Source of the DNA: Arthrobacter sp. FW306-2-2C-D06B
Lineage (GTDB): Bacteria; Actinomycetota; Actinomycetes; Actinomycetales; Micrococcaceae
Direction: 5' to 3'
DNA length: 64,000 bases
NCBI RefSeq assembly: GCF_021789175.1
Contig: NZ_CP084560.1
Span: 3,906,001 to 3,970,000 of the forward strand
The notes below the pieces were generated by a model. It was not told the origin of the DNA, did no database searches, and saw nothing but the letters and a program-made list of their open reading frames with translations. Shown here piece by piece: positions 26,366 to 34,733 of the stretch (position 1 is its first letter; each line of letters starts with the position of its first letter). The position numbers and the translations under genes were made by a program.

Positions 26366-27637
26366 ATGGATGGTCCGAACCCGCAGGACGTTTTCCGGAT
26401 TCCCGGATACCTGGCTTTCTGGTCGGCCTACACGGTGTCAGGCTTTGGAACCTACATCACTACCTTGGCGCTGCAGGTCTTGGTGCTGGATGGGCTCGGA
26501 GGCACCGCGACCGACGTCGGATTGCTGAACGCGGGCCGGTGGCTTCCTTACCTCGCTTTCGGATTGGTTGCTGGTGCCCTCGTCGACCGACGGCCACGGA
26601 AGCCCGTGCTCATAGGGACAGACCTCGCGCGGGGGATCCTTCTGCTGGCCATTCCGGTTCTCTACGCCGTCGGCCGGCTGAACCTCGTTGTCCTCATCGT
26701 CTTCGTTTCATTTTTCGGAGTGTTCTCTCTCTTCGGCGACGCCGCATCCCAGTCGTTTTTCCCACGGATCGTGGCCAAGCGGGATTTACTCGCGGCACAC
26801 GCGAGGGCCGACCAAAGTGATGCCGTCGCCCAGACTTCCGGTCCGCTCATTGCCGGCGGCTTGGTCACTCTCCTGGGAGCTCCCTTCGCCGTCCTCGCAG
26901 ACGCCGCATCCTACTTATTTTCCGCGCTGGCGATCTCCCGGGTTCGCGTTCTGGAGCCCCGGGAAGCTTCCGGTACGTCCCTGCGCGGTCTCCGCCCGGA
27001 CATCGCCGAGGGACTCCGCTGGGTCTACCGCCACCGCGTCCTTGCACCAATGGCTGTCGGATCCCACGTGTGGTTCCTCTCCAACAGCATGCTCGGAACC
27101 GTCTTCGTGTCCTTCGTCCTGCTCGAACTGAGGTTGTCTCCGTTCGAACTTGGCATCACGCTTGCGACCGCTGGAGCCGCCGGGCTGATCGGAAGCAGCT
27201 TCTCGACCAGGTTCGGGATGAGATGGGGAGCCGGACGGGCAGTGATCATCTGCAACGGCTTCATGTCCATCGCTTGGGCGATCATCGCCGTCGTGCCTGC
27301 CGGCAGCAGCCAGAAGTGGCTCGTGATTCTCTTCCTGGCCGCCGGGCAAGCCCTCTATGGACTCGCCCTCGGGCTGAGCAACGCGAACGAGATGGGCTAC
27401 CGGCAAGCGGTAACCCCGGACCACCTGCAAGGACGCATGAACACCACAATACGGTCCGCGAACCGGGCGATGATTGTGGTCGGCGCACCCGCAGGCGGTC
27501 TGCTCGCGGTATCAATCGGATACCAACCGACTCTGTGGATCGGTATCGCGGGATTCATGGCGGCTGCGGTGTTCCTTGCGGCATCGCCGTTCCGTTCGGC
27601 GCGGCACGGAGACGCTGTCCAGGGCAACCTCCAGTAG
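26366..27637 (+). CDS. MFS transporter (enterobactin-exporter/DHA3-like)
   Basis: A 423-residue protein with about 12 hydrophobic segments. The N-terminal motif FWSAYTVSGFGTYITTLALQ and the cytoplasmic loop VDRRPRKPVLIGTDLARG (motif A equivalent) are typical of the DHA3 group, which includes EntS and macrolide-efflux-type proteins. It is probably an exporter of small molecules. It starts at ATG 26366. Convergent with the ribbon-helix-helix gene, separated by a shared hairpin. Substrate unknown. Confidence 0.83.
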   Translation: MDGPNPQDVFRIPGYLAFWSAYTVSGFGTYITTLALQVLVLDGLGGTATDVGLLNAGRWLPYLAFGLVAGALVDRRPRKPVLIGTDLARGILLLAIPVLYAVGRLNLVVLIVFVSFFGVFSLFGDAASQSFFPRIVAKRDLLAAHARADQSDAVAQTSGPLIAGGLVTLLGAPFAVLADAASYLFSALAISRVRVLEPREASGTSLRGLRPDIAEGLRWVYRHRVLAPMAVGSHVWFLSNSMLGTVFVSFVLLELRLSPFELGITLATAGAAGLIGSSFSTRFGMRWGAGRAVIICNGFMSIAWAIIAVVPAGSSQKWLVILFLAAGQALYGLALGLSNANEMGYRQAVTPDHLQGRMNTTIRSANRAMIVVGAPAGGLLAVSIGYQPTLWIGIAGFMAAAVFLAASPFRSARHGDAVQGNLQ

Positions 27638-27638
27638 C

Positions 27639-27660
27639 GGCTGCGGCTCCGCCCGCAGCC
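27639..27660. terminator. Hairpin between convergent MFS and RHH genes
   Basis: Perfect 8-bp arms GGCTGCGG and CCGCAGCC with a 6-nt loop, filling the 34-bp space between two convergent stop codons. It could serve both directions. Confidence 0.5.
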
Positions 27661-27671
27661 CGGCGCCCGCG

Positions 27672-27971
27672 TTACAGCGCGGTGTGCTTCCCGAACGGAT
27701 GGTGGCCCGTCGCCGGCTGTCCGTGGCTCCCCAGCCATTCGGACAGGGCCTCGCGCAGGATCTCGCTGGGCGTGAGGCTGAGCGTTTGCGAAGCCGACTC
27801 CAAGGCGCGATCCAATTCCTGGGGAATCTGGAAATCCAGGGGCGAGGGATGGTTGCCTTCCCGGGCATCGGCAGGCAAACCATCACCGCGCAACAGCTTG
27901 CCGACGGCCGGCTTCATGTCGTTTTCGGTCCACGCCGAAAGGCGCTCGAAATGAGTCACATCCCGTGTCAT
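27672..27971 (-). CDS. Ribbon-helix-helix (CopG-like) DNA-binding protein
   Basis: A 99-residue protein from ATG 27971, chosen for the GGGAGGG Shine-Dalgarno 7 bp upstream. The C-terminal half has an RHH pattern: a strand-like FQIPQELDRAL followed by two helices ending ILREALSEWL. The N-terminal half contains FERLSAWTENDMKP, resembling CopG/BrnA-type antitoxin leaders. It may be an autoregulatory DNA-binding protein or an orphan antitoxin. No toxin gene lies on either side, so the antitoxin role is not supported by context. Confidence 0.65.
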   Translation of the reverse strand: MTRDVTHFERLSAWTENDMKPAVGKLLRGDGLPADAREGNHPSPLDFQIPQELDRALESASQTLSLTPSEILREALSEWLGSHGQPATGHHPFGKHTAL

Positions 27972-28116
27972 GATTTTCCCTCCCAACAATCAAGCATCCT
28001 CCGTTGGCGGGTCGCAGTCACCATCTGTGAGTAATTACTCTCTAACTATCGCTGCAATCGCGTTCCGGCGCGGTCGTCGACGTCGGTGTGCCCCGTGCAT
28101 GGAACAGCCACGGGGA

Positions 28117-28611
28117 TCATTTCCCGCTTCGGCGGCCTGCCAGTCGCTGGAGCACCGCCACGATTTTCGGCGGCCCGGGCTGTTTGACGACGCCCAACTG
28201 GAGCATCGCCGTCAGGTCATCGCGGGTGGCCCAATGCTCAGCCAGCTTGCCGTCCTCGATCCTGAACCAGTGCGATTGACGCGCGGACATGCGTTTGCCG
28301 GTGGCAGGACCCCGCCCGTTAAGCCGCCCGAGGTTGGTGCCTTCCGACAAGACGCGGACGGCCACCGTGTCGCCGTCGGCGGCAATCGCCTCGATCGTCA
28401 TGGTGATGTCGGGAAACTGGGCAAGTAGCCACTGCACTGTTTCACGCATCGCCTTGGGGCCTACGACGGCGCCCGGCTCGGTAGTCCCGAAAGGAGCCCA
28501 GGCGTGTTCCACATATGAGTCGGCCATGATTTCGTCGCAAACGTCCAGCTGTCTCTGGTTCCAGATTTCCTCGAAGTGGCGCCGCACCAGCTCCTTGTTG
28601 GCTTCACTCAT
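28117..28611 (-). CDS. SnoaL-like ester cyclase/polyketide cyclase family protein
   Basis: A 164-residue NTF2-fold protein. ATG 28611 is selected by the GGAGGAGG Shine-Dalgarno upstream; the longer open frame is not preferred. Features of the SnoaL family: NKELVRRHFEEIWNQ at the N-terminus, MRETVQWLLAQFPDITMTIE in the middle and SHWFRIEDGKLAEHWATRD near the C-terminus. Such proteins are small lyases, cyclases or ligand-binding domains; the function here is unknown. Probably monocistronic. Confidence 0.8.
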   Translation of the reverse strand: MSEANKELVRRHFEEIWNQRQLDVCDEIMADSYVEHAWAPFGTTEPGAVVGPKAMRETVQWLLAQFPDITMTIEAIAADGDTVAVRVLSEGTNLGRLNGRGPATGKRMSARQSHWFRIEDGKLAEHWATRDDLTAMLQLGVVKQPGPPKIVAVLQRLAGRRSGK

Positions 28612-28817
28612 TGGAAGGCCTCCTCCGGATAGGCGGTCCCAGCGGAGGTCGACCGGGCCCGTTCGAAGACCCAGGAGTCGCGGAACGGACCCGGCGCTCA
28701 CGCTTAAGGGTGAGACCGCGACGGACATCGATCAGCCAGGGCTGGTGCCGTCAGAGTGATCTTAGGGCTTGGGCCGATTCCGGTCTAGGGAATCGGACGC
28801 CGGGGACCGCAAAAAGT

Positions 28818-29486
28818 TCATCGGCGCAAGAGGTAGTCCGCAACGCCAGCCGGATTCGACAGCCCAAGGAGATGCCCGCCGGGCAGGACATCCGGCTCAA
28901 GCCCTAGGCGATCGCGGGCTACCCTGCGTTGGAATCCGAGCGGGAAGAACCGGTCTCCCTCACCGCTGAGCACTCTGATGGGCACGGCCGGCCATTCCAC
29001 GAATTCGCAGCTCGACGCGAAGACCGCATTTGCCTCGGGCCGCTGATACGGTTCCCCCTCCGCCGCGATCTCTGGTGGAACGTCATGCAGGAAGTACTCG
29101 TTCGGATCGAACTCTGCGCTGTAACCACCGGCTGCCGCAGCGCGCTTGCGCGCCCCTTCCCAGCCCGTGTTGTCCCACCAGGCACCGGGGGTCTCCCCCG
29201 GGTTGGGAATCATCGCGTTGACGAAGACGATCTCCCCGACGCCGGTGCGGGCAGCCACCATGGGCGCTGTGAAACCGCCCAGCGATTGCGCAACAAGCAC
29301 GACGTCGTTCCGGCCACCGATTGCCGCCTCAACCAAGCGCGTGTACTCGGGCAGGCCTGCGTCTTCGTCATCCCCCGGCAGATCAACAGCGACGGCATCT
29401 TGGCCCGCCTCCTGCAAGAAGGGGACGACGCGGCTCCAATACCAGGCTGAGCCGCCTGCTCCGGGCACGAGCACGAACAATCTCAC
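28818..29486 (-). CDS. Alpha/beta-hydrolase
   Basis: A 222-residue alpha/beta-hydrolase. The oxyanion-hole region LVPGAGGSAWYW is at the N-terminus, the nucleophile elbow AQSLGGF (Ser about residue 68) follows, then an acid in SGEGDRFFP and a terminal His in PGGHLLGLSN. It resembles small esterases such as salicylate-esterase/plant MeSA esterase-like bacterial proteins. It starts at GTG 29486. Substrate unknown; it stands alone between the SnoaL-like gene and the divergent CYTH-CHAD gene. Confidence 0.83.
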   Translation of the reverse strand: MRLFVLVPGAGGSAWYWSRVVPFLQEAGQDAVAVDLPGDDEDAGLPEYTRLVEAAIGGRNDVVLVAQSLGGFTAPMVAARTGVGEIVFVNAMIPNPGETPGAWWDNTGWEGARKRAAAAGGYSAEFDPNEYFLHDVPPEIAAEGEPYQRPEANAVFASSCEFVEWPAVPIRVLSGEGDRFFPLGFQRRVARDRLGLEPDVLPGGHLLGLSNPAGVADYLLRR

Positions 29487-29677
29487 GGGGCATCCCCTGT
29501 GAAGCCATCAGCAATCGGACCAAGGCCCGGCGTCGAAGTCATGCCCACATTCTTCCCCAGATCGCCGCGCCCGCAAGGGATCCGCCGCAGATGCCTTGGA
29601 CCGGTCTTTCCCTGCGGGAGGCCTAGTGGGAGGATGCCTATAGGTGCGGACCCGCTACGTGAAGGACCGGAAACGAC

Positions 29678-31183
29678 ATGTCGACCCAGGAATCCTTGGA
29701 AACAGAACGCAAGTACGACGCTGACTTGGAAACACCCCTTCCCGTGTTCGTGGACATCACCGGCGTCGAGCAGGTCGCTGACCCTGCCGATCATCAACTC
29801 GAGGCCGTCTACTTCGACACGGACGGCCTCATCCTTGCCAAGCACCGCATTACCTTGCGGCGCCGCACCGGCGGCACCGATTCCGGCTGGCATCTGAAGC
29901 TGCCCGCAGACCGGGACGCCCGTGTGGAAATCCATGCGCCGCTAGGGCAGCCCGAGACCGTTCCCGAGGAACTGGCGGAGAAGCTCCTGGTCTTCACCCG
30001 CGGCGAAGAGCTCCGCCCCGTGGCCCGGATCCATACCCGCCGCACGTTGCATCGGCTGCACGGAAGCGATGATGTCACCCTGGCCGACTTCGTGGATGAC
30101 CATGTGACCGCCGAGACCTTGCACCCAATGCAATTGGAGCGGCGATGGCGGGAATGGGAAATCGAGCTGGTCCACGGCGACGAAGCCCTGTTTGAGAGTG
30201 CGGAGCGGGTTCTGTCAGGGGCGGGCGCAACCCCTTCCGGGCATGCTTCCAAACTGGCCCGTGCCTTCGGGACCGCCTGGCCATCCCCCTTGCCCACACC
30301 ACCAAAAGCGCGCCGGAAGGGTTCCGCGGGAGACGCAGTGGTTGCCTACATTGCAGCACAGATCGCCGAAATCACCGCACTGGACTCCGGAGTCCGGCAA
30401 GGCGTCGACGACGCCGTTCACCGCATGCGCTCGGCCGCCCGTAGGCTCCGCTCGACTTTGTCCGCCTACGGCAGGCTCTTCGACGCCGACGCCGCGGATC
30501 GGCTCAAGGCAGAACTGAAATGGCTGACCAAGGTCCTGGGCAAGGCCCGGGATGCTGAGGTGCTGCGCGACCGGATCGGGGAACTGCTGAATGACCAAGC
30601 CGATGGCGTCGTGCCCGCTACAGCCGCCTCCAGGATCAGCGACGAACTCGAGGCTGCCTTCAACTCCGGTTACCGCGAGATGCTCCGCTCCTTGGGAACG
30701 AAACGATATTTCCGGCTCCTGGACGCCCTTGAAACGTTCCGCGACGATCCTCCTACAAGACCTCGAGCCAGAAAAAAGGCCCGTCCCGTCACGGCCAAGC
30801 TCACCGCGAAAGCGATCAAGCGGGTGCGTCGTTCCCAGAAGGAAGCGGCCCAGCAGGCTGGAGCGCAACGTGACCTGGCATTGCACCAAGTCCGCAAAGA
30901 TGCGAAACGGCTGCGGCATGCAGCCGAAGCCCTGCAGGACGTCCACGGCAAACCCGCTGCGAAGCTGGCACGCAACGCCCAGAAGATCCAGAAGATCCTA
31001 GGCGAGCACCAGGACAGCGTTGTAAGCCGTTCGGTGCTGCTCCGCCTCGCAAACGATACCGACGGGTCAGTGGAGGACAACTCGCCTTACGGCCCCCTGC
31101 TCGCTGCCGAAGAGCAGCGAGCCGCGGACTCCGGGGCCCGCTATGAAAAGCTCGCCAGGAAGAAGCGCCTGAATCCCCTGTGA
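29678..31183 (+). CDS. CYTH and CHAD domain protein (polyphosphate-associated)
   Basis: A 501-residue two-domain protein. The N-terminal CYTH domain (about 1-200) carries the ExExK-like signature ETERKYD and charged tunnel strands such as LEAVYFDTD and IHTRRTLHRL. The C-terminal CHAD domain (about 215-495) is helical and rich in conserved Arg/His/Lys: VDDAVHRMRSAARRLRSTL and LALHQVRKDAKRLRHAAE. CYTH enzymes hydrolyse triphosphates; CHAD domains bind polyphosphate. The protein likely acts on or binds inorganic tri/polyphosphate. It starts at ATG 29678 after AAGGACCGG. Confidence 0.9.
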   Translation: MSTQESLETERKYDADLETPLPVFVDITGVEQVADPADHQLEAVYFDTDGLILAKHRITLRRRTGGTDSGWHLKLPADRDARVEIHAPLGQPETVPEELAEKLLVFTRGEELRPVARIHTRRTLHRLHGSDDVTLADFVDDHVTAETLHPMQLERRWREWEIELVHGDEALFESAERVLSGAGATPSGHASKLARAFGTAWPSPLPTPPKARRKGSAGDAVVAYIAAQIAEITALDSGVRQGVDDAVHRMRSAARRLRSTLSAYGRLFDADAADRLKAELKWLTKVLGKARDAEVLRDRIGELLNDQADGVVPATAASRISDELEAAFNSGYREMLRSLGTKRYFRLLDALETFRDDPPTRPRARKKARPVTAKLTAKAIKRVRRSQKEAAQQAGAQRDLALHQVRKDAKRLRHAAEALQDVHGKPAAKLARNAQKIQKILGEHQDSVVSRSVLLRLANDTDGSVEDNSPYGPLLAAEEQRAADSGARYEKLARKKRLNPL

Positions 31184-31237
31184 TGAACGCAACTGTGTGG
31201 GACGCAACTGTGAGGGACCGGGCCGGGCCTGAGTGAA

Positions 31238-31540
31238 TCAGCCTTCGCACTCCACGCAGTACGCGTGGCCGTTCTTCTCGCGGGCGATTTGGGAGCGGTG
31301 ACGGACGAGGAAACACGAGTAGCACGTGAACTCGTCTTCCTTCTGGGGAACGACCGCAATGATGAGTTCCTCGGCCACGAATTCGCCACCTGGTACCTCA
31401 TTGCCTTCAAAAGCATCGGCCTCGTCCAGCTCCCGTACAACGCTGCGGGCGTCCGGAGCATTGGCAGACTGCAGGGCCTGAAGTGACGTGCTTTGGGATT
31501 CCGCGACGTCGGAGCGGAGTTCGTCGTAATCGGTTGCCAC
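31238..31540 (-). CDS. DUF4193 family protein (zinc-ribbon-like)
   Basis: A 100-residue protein from GTG 31540, conserved in Actinobacteria. The acidic N-terminal part (MATDYDELRSD..., then GNEVPGGEFVAEELIIAVVP) is followed by a C-terminal knuckle pair, CYSC and CVEC, separated by about 20 residues, suggesting zinc binding. The function is unknown. Convergent with the CYTH-CHAD gene and probably monocistronic. Confidence 0.85.
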   Translation of the reverse strand: MATDYDELRSDVAESQSTSLQALQSANAPDARSVVRELDEADAFEGNEVPGGEFVAEELIIAVVPQKEDEFTCYSCFLVRHRSQIAREKNGHAYCVECEG

Positions 31541-31687
31541 CTGGGGTTATCTCTTCTCTTGTATATTTGCTGGCGAATGTGCAACATACACCATGCAGCT
31601 GCTATTCCCCACATAATGGCGAAAATCGTGGCCCGATCGTCATGACAGCTTTCGACGGCGGCACGCGGCTCGAGCGCCCGATCAGGC

Positions 31688-32191
31688 CTATCGGGCTCGA
31701 TCAGGTCCGCCGTCAGGTCCCGCATCGCGTCCGACATCGCGGTGGAGGTCCCTGTCCAGCCCGTGGCCGCTGGCGAGCTGCGCCAGCAGCACGTCGAGCT
31801 GGCCAATCTGCTCAGTTGTCAGCGGGGCCAGAAGCTCCGCTTCATGCTGTTCCGCGATCCCGCGCAGTTCCCGCAGTATGCCGTTGCCAGCGTCGGTGAG
31901 GTGTAATTCATAGTTCCGCCTGTCTGTGCTGCTGCGCACCCTCTCCACGAGGCCGCGTTGCTGAAGCGAGTCGATGAGTGAAACCACCCGGCTGGGGACG
32001 GCACCGAGCCTGTCCGCAAGGGAGCGCTGGCTCAACCCGGGGACGCGTCCGAGCAGGCGGATGACACCGGCGTCACTGGGCGTGAGGCCAATCTCCCGAG
32101 TGCGGTCGGCAAAGCGTGACGACGCGACGGCGCCCAGCTGCGACAAAAGAAAAGCGGTCCGTTTCGGCCGGCCCGGCGTGGCTAAGTCCAT
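31688..32191 (-). CDS. MarR-family transcriptional regulator
   Basis: A 167-residue winged-helix regulator. DNA-binding segment: LSQRSLADRLGAVPSRVVSL, then the wing VERVRSSTDRRNYELHLT. The Asp-Arg-Arg wing motif is diagnostic of MarR. The C-terminus is acidic and repetitive (DRDLHRDVGRDAGPD). It is divergent from a three-gene operon, with a palindrome inside that operon's promoter, so it is likely a repressor of those genes and of itself. Confidence 0.9.
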   Translation of the reverse strand: MDLATPGRPKRTAFLLSQLGAVASSRFADRTREIGLTPSDAGVIRLLGRVPGLSQRSLADRLGAVPSRVVSLIDSLQQRGLVERVRSSTDRRNYELHLTDAGNGILRELRGIAEQHEAELLAPLTTEQIGQLDVLLAQLASGHGLDRDLHRDVGRDAGPDGGPDRAR

Positions 32192-32208
32192 GGATTCAGA
32201 ATACAGGC

Positions 32209-32237
32209 TTGACAGAATAATTCTAGAGGTGAACTAT
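32209..32237 (+). promoter_or_regulatory. Promoter with embedded MarR-type palindrome
   Basis: A consensus -35 TTGACA (32209-32214) is followed, after 17 bp, by AACTAT as candidate -10. The spacer begins with the perfect palindrome AGAATAATTCT (32214-32224), overlapping the -35. Binding there would block the membrane protein-SDR-NTF2 operon; the palindrome is 23 bp from the MarR start. Further downstream, AGTAGTG (32241) pairs with CACTACT (32270), and GTTCAGCC is repeated at 32263 and 32283. Confidence 0.6.
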
Positions 32238-32290
32238 TTCAGTAGTGACGCAATTATGGAAAGTTCAGCCACTACTAGAAAGGTTCAGCC

Positions 32291-33070
32291 ATGAGTAGCC
32301 GTTCGATTCCCGATGACGGCCGTCCAGCCCGGTCAGGCGGCCCACACCCCGGCGTTCTTGCCCTCGTCAGCCTGGGCATCTTCCTCGCCGGCCTCATCAC
32401 GTCCGCGATCCTGACAGGTGGCCAAACCTTCGTCTCCCCCTTTGCCTCGACGGGGCAGGTGGCCGCATTCTTCCAGCAAAACGTCGCTGCCATGCGGGTA
32501 GGCGGAATGCTCCAATTCGGCTCCGCCGTGCCATTGGGGATCTTCGCGGCCACCGTCTACGCCCGGCAGCTCCGGCTCGGCGTACGCGTTCCCGGGCCGG
32601 CCATTGGCTTCTTCGGCGGCGTCAGCGCAGCCATCTTCCTGATGCTCTCGGGTTCCGTGACCTGGCTGCTGAGCCGGCCGGAAATCACCACGGATGTCAC
32701 GCTCACCCACGCACTCGCGTTCCTCGCGTTCATCACCGGCGGGGTCGGCTTCGTCGTCGGAATCGGCCTCCTCATGGCGGGCATCGCCGTCCCGGCACTG
32801 ATCCTGGGCTTCATGCCCCGCTGGCTGGCCTGGACCGGACTGGTCATTGCCGCACTGTCCGAGTTGAGCTTCCTGTCCATGGCGATCGAGCCTCTTCAGT
32901 TCCTGCTGCCGGTCGGACGCTTCGGCGGCCTTCTCTGGCTCGTTGCTGCGGGCTTCCTGCTCCCACGCAACCGGGCTGCCGCGAACCAAGAGCCGCGGGC
33001 GCACGCGCCCGGCGCAAGCCGAATGCACGGCACAAGCCAAACGCCCGGCGCAAGCCGGACAGCGCCATGA
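32291..33070 (+). CDS. Multi-pass membrane protein (DUF4386-like)
   Basis: A 259-residue protein with about six hydrophobic segments. The pattern (LVSLGIFLAGLITSAILTGG at the start, long loops, TM pairs) resembles DUF4386-type membrane proteins; the assignment is tentative. The last 30 residues are a low-complexity Ala/Gly/Ser/Thr-Arg tail with near-repeats (PGASRMHGTSQTPGASRT). It is the first gene of a MarR-linked operon with the SDR and NTF2-like genes, overlapping the SDR by 4 bp. Function unknown. Confidence 0.75.
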   Translation: MSSRSIPDDGRPARSGGPHPGVLALVSLGIFLAGLITSAILTGGQTFVSPFASTGQVAAFFQQNVAAMRVGGMLQFGSAVPLGIFAATVYARQLRLGVRVPGPAIGFFGGVSAAIFLMLSGSVTWLLSRPEITTDVTLTHALAFLAFITGGVGFVVGIGLLMAGIAVPALILGFMPRWLAWTGLVIAALSELSFLSMAIEPLQFLLPVGRFGGLLWLVAAGFLLPRNRAAANQEPRAHAPGASRMHGTSQTPGASRTAP

Positions 33071-33879
33071 CGACGCCGGATCCCACCCGGCCGCTGTCCG
33101 GCAAGGTCATGCTCGTCACCGGAGCCAGCCGCGGAATCGGTGCGGAGATCGCGGCTGCGCTGGCTGGCGCCGGCGCACACGTTGTCCTTGCCTCACGTGA
33201 CAGCGCCGGCCTGTCCGAGCACGTCAACGCCATCACGGCGGCAGGCGGGAATGCCGTAGCCATCCCCGCGGATGTGAGTGATGAGGACTCGGTGAAAGCC
33301 CTAATGGCACAAATCCAGGACCGCTTCGGCCGGCTCGACGCCGCGGTCAACAATGCCGCAGGTGGCGGGCGGGCCCCGGCGCCCCTGGCCGAGTGGGCGA
33401 GCGCGGAGTTCGATAGCGCCATCGCCGTCAACCTGCGCGGAGTGTTCCTCTGCCTGAAGTACGAAATCGAGCTCATGCTGGCAAACGGGAACGGCGGGGC
33501 GATCGTGAACATGTCCTCCACAGCCGGCGAACAAGGCGTCGCCGGCATGAGCGGCTATGTGGCGAGCAAGTTCGGCGTCGGAGGTCTGACCCGGGTGGCC
33601 GCGCTCGACTACGCCTCACAAGGGATCCGGGTCAACGCGATCGCTCCCGGACCCATCCTCACCGAGCGACTCACCGGCGCCGGCCAAGCCGCCCAAGACC
33701 ATGTGGCCGCGGCCGTGCCGCTGGGCCGGATCGGCTCGACGGCCGAGGTTGCTGCTGCCGCCGTCTGGCTCTGCTCGGACCAGTCCTCGTTCGTCACCGG
33801 AACCGTTCTCGCCGTCGACGGCGGCCGGCTGGCAGGAACGCCTGCGTTCAACACAAGCAGGAAGGAAACCCAGCCATGA
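33067..33879 (+). CDS. Short-chain dehydrogenase/reductase
   Basis: A 270-residue SDR. Cofactor motif TGASRGIGAEI, NNAAGGG near residue 97, and the catalytic set Ser in NMSSTAGE plus YVASKFGVGG (YxxxK). C-terminal GTVLAVDGGRL is typical of classical FabG-like SDRs. ATG 33067 overlaps the membrane-protein stop by 4 bp and its own stop overlaps the next gene by 4 bp, so the three are translationally coupled. Substrate unknown. Confidence 0.87.
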   Translation: MTTPDPTRPLSGKVMLVTGASRGIGAEIAAALAGAGAHVVLASRDSAGLSEHVNAITAAGGNAVAIPADVSDEDSVKALMAQIQDRFGRLDAAVNNAAGGGRAPAPLAEWASAEFDSAIAVNLRGVFLCLKYEIELMLANGNGGAIVNMSSTAGEQGVAGMSGYVASKFGVGGLTRVAALDYASQGIRVNAIAPGPILTERLTGAGQAAQDHVAAAVPLGRIGSTAEVAAAAVWLCSDQSSFVTGTVLAVDGGRLAGTPAFNTSRKETQP

Positions 33880-34268
33880 GTGAACCCCGTTCTGACATCG
33901 AAGAGCTCAGCGTTCTCTGGGCAAGCGCCGAACGGAACAATGACGCCGCGACACTGGACAAGCTGCTGGCGGAAGACTTCACGGCCGTCGGCCCGCTTGG
34001 ATTCGTCCTCACACGAGTCCAGTGGCTCGATCGTTACCGCGAAGCAGCCTTCGTCAACGAACAGTTCGAGTGGACCATCAACGGCGTTCGCAGCTACGGC
34101 GACTCGGCCGTCGTTATTGGGATCCAGAACCAAACGGCCGCCTACCGTGGACATCCTTCCAGTGGCCAGTTCCGCGTTACGCAGATCATGATCCGGCGGG
34201 ACGGGCGGTGGCAGCTCGCGGGCCTGCACCTGTCACCCATTGCGCAGCCCGAGGCGCCTGCCGAATAG
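33876..34268 (+). CDS. NTF2-like (SnoaL/DUF4440-type) small protein
   Basis: A 130-residue NTF2-fold protein: helical start EELSVLWASAERNNDAATL, then FTAVGPLGFVLTRVQWLDRY, ending FRVTQIMIRRDGRWQLAGLH. Third gene of the MarR-linked operon. Such proteins often bind or isomerise small ligands and frequently accompany SDRs. Function unknown. Confidence 0.8.
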   Translation: MSEPRSDIEELSVLWASAERNNDAATLDKLLAEDFTAVGPLGFVLTRVQWLDRYREAAFVNEQFEWTINGVRSYGDSAVVIGIQNQTAAYRGHPSSGQFRVTQIMIRRDGRWQLAGLHLSPIAQPEAPAE

Positions 34269-34390
34269 GGAAGGCTTGGGTGCCGGCTTCGAGACCAGGA
34301 TGACTGGATGCAGAGGCCGCCTTCCCACCCATGGACCTCCGGCCAGCTGCGCAAGCTTGGCAACTGTCTGCGCGACGGGCTAGAGAGAGG

Positions 34391-34633
34391 GTGAGTAGCA
34401 TTTCAGGATTCCTGATTGTGTATAACCGGCGGACATTCGACCGCCAGGTAACTGAGTTCCCCGGAGCCGATGGGCCCCGCGAAACGCTCAAGCAGCGACT
34501 GCGCCTTGAACGCGAACGCCACGACCACGAGATCGAAATCGAAATCGCCTCATTGAACAGCGACTCCATCGAAACCATCCAGCGAACCCACTCCCGATAC
34601 TTCACGGGCAAAGAACGCCTCGTAACTATCTAG
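34391..34633 (+). CDS. Small conserved actinobacterial protein, unknown function
   Basis: About 80 residues from GTG 34391, preceded by GAGAGAGG; the longer open frame from 34331 is not preferred. Begins with a strand-like SGFLIVYNRRTFDRQVTEF, then an amphipathic Arg/Glu-rich helix (LKQRLRLERERHDHEIEIEI) and SLNSDSIETIQRTHSRYF. I recall similar small proteins in other Actinobacteria, but no function is known to me. A strong terminator follows immediately. Confidence 0.65.
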   Translation: MSSISGFLIVYNRRTFDRQVTEFPGADGPRETLKQRLRLERERHDHEIEIEIASLNSDSIETIQRTHSRYFTGKERLVTI

Positions 34634-34646
34634 CTCAATAGCGCGC

Positions 34647-34682
34647 TAGAGGGGCAGCCACCGCGTCATGGCTGCCCCTCTA
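34647..34682 (+). terminator. Strong intrinsic terminator
   Basis: A perfect 14-bp stem (TAGAGGGGCAGCCA at 34647-34660, complement at 34669-34682) with an 8-nt loop and a CTTTTTTG tract. It lies between convergent genes and is the most canonical rho-independent terminator in the window. Confidence 0.92.
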
Positions 34683-34733
34683 CTTTTTTGTGCGGTATCA
34701 GAATCGGCGGTTGTTGGATCCGGGAACCCCGGC

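Noticed and set aside
27672..27971. Toxin-antitoxin module
   Set aside because: The RHH protein could be an antitoxin, but no toxin-like gene adjoins it on either strand.
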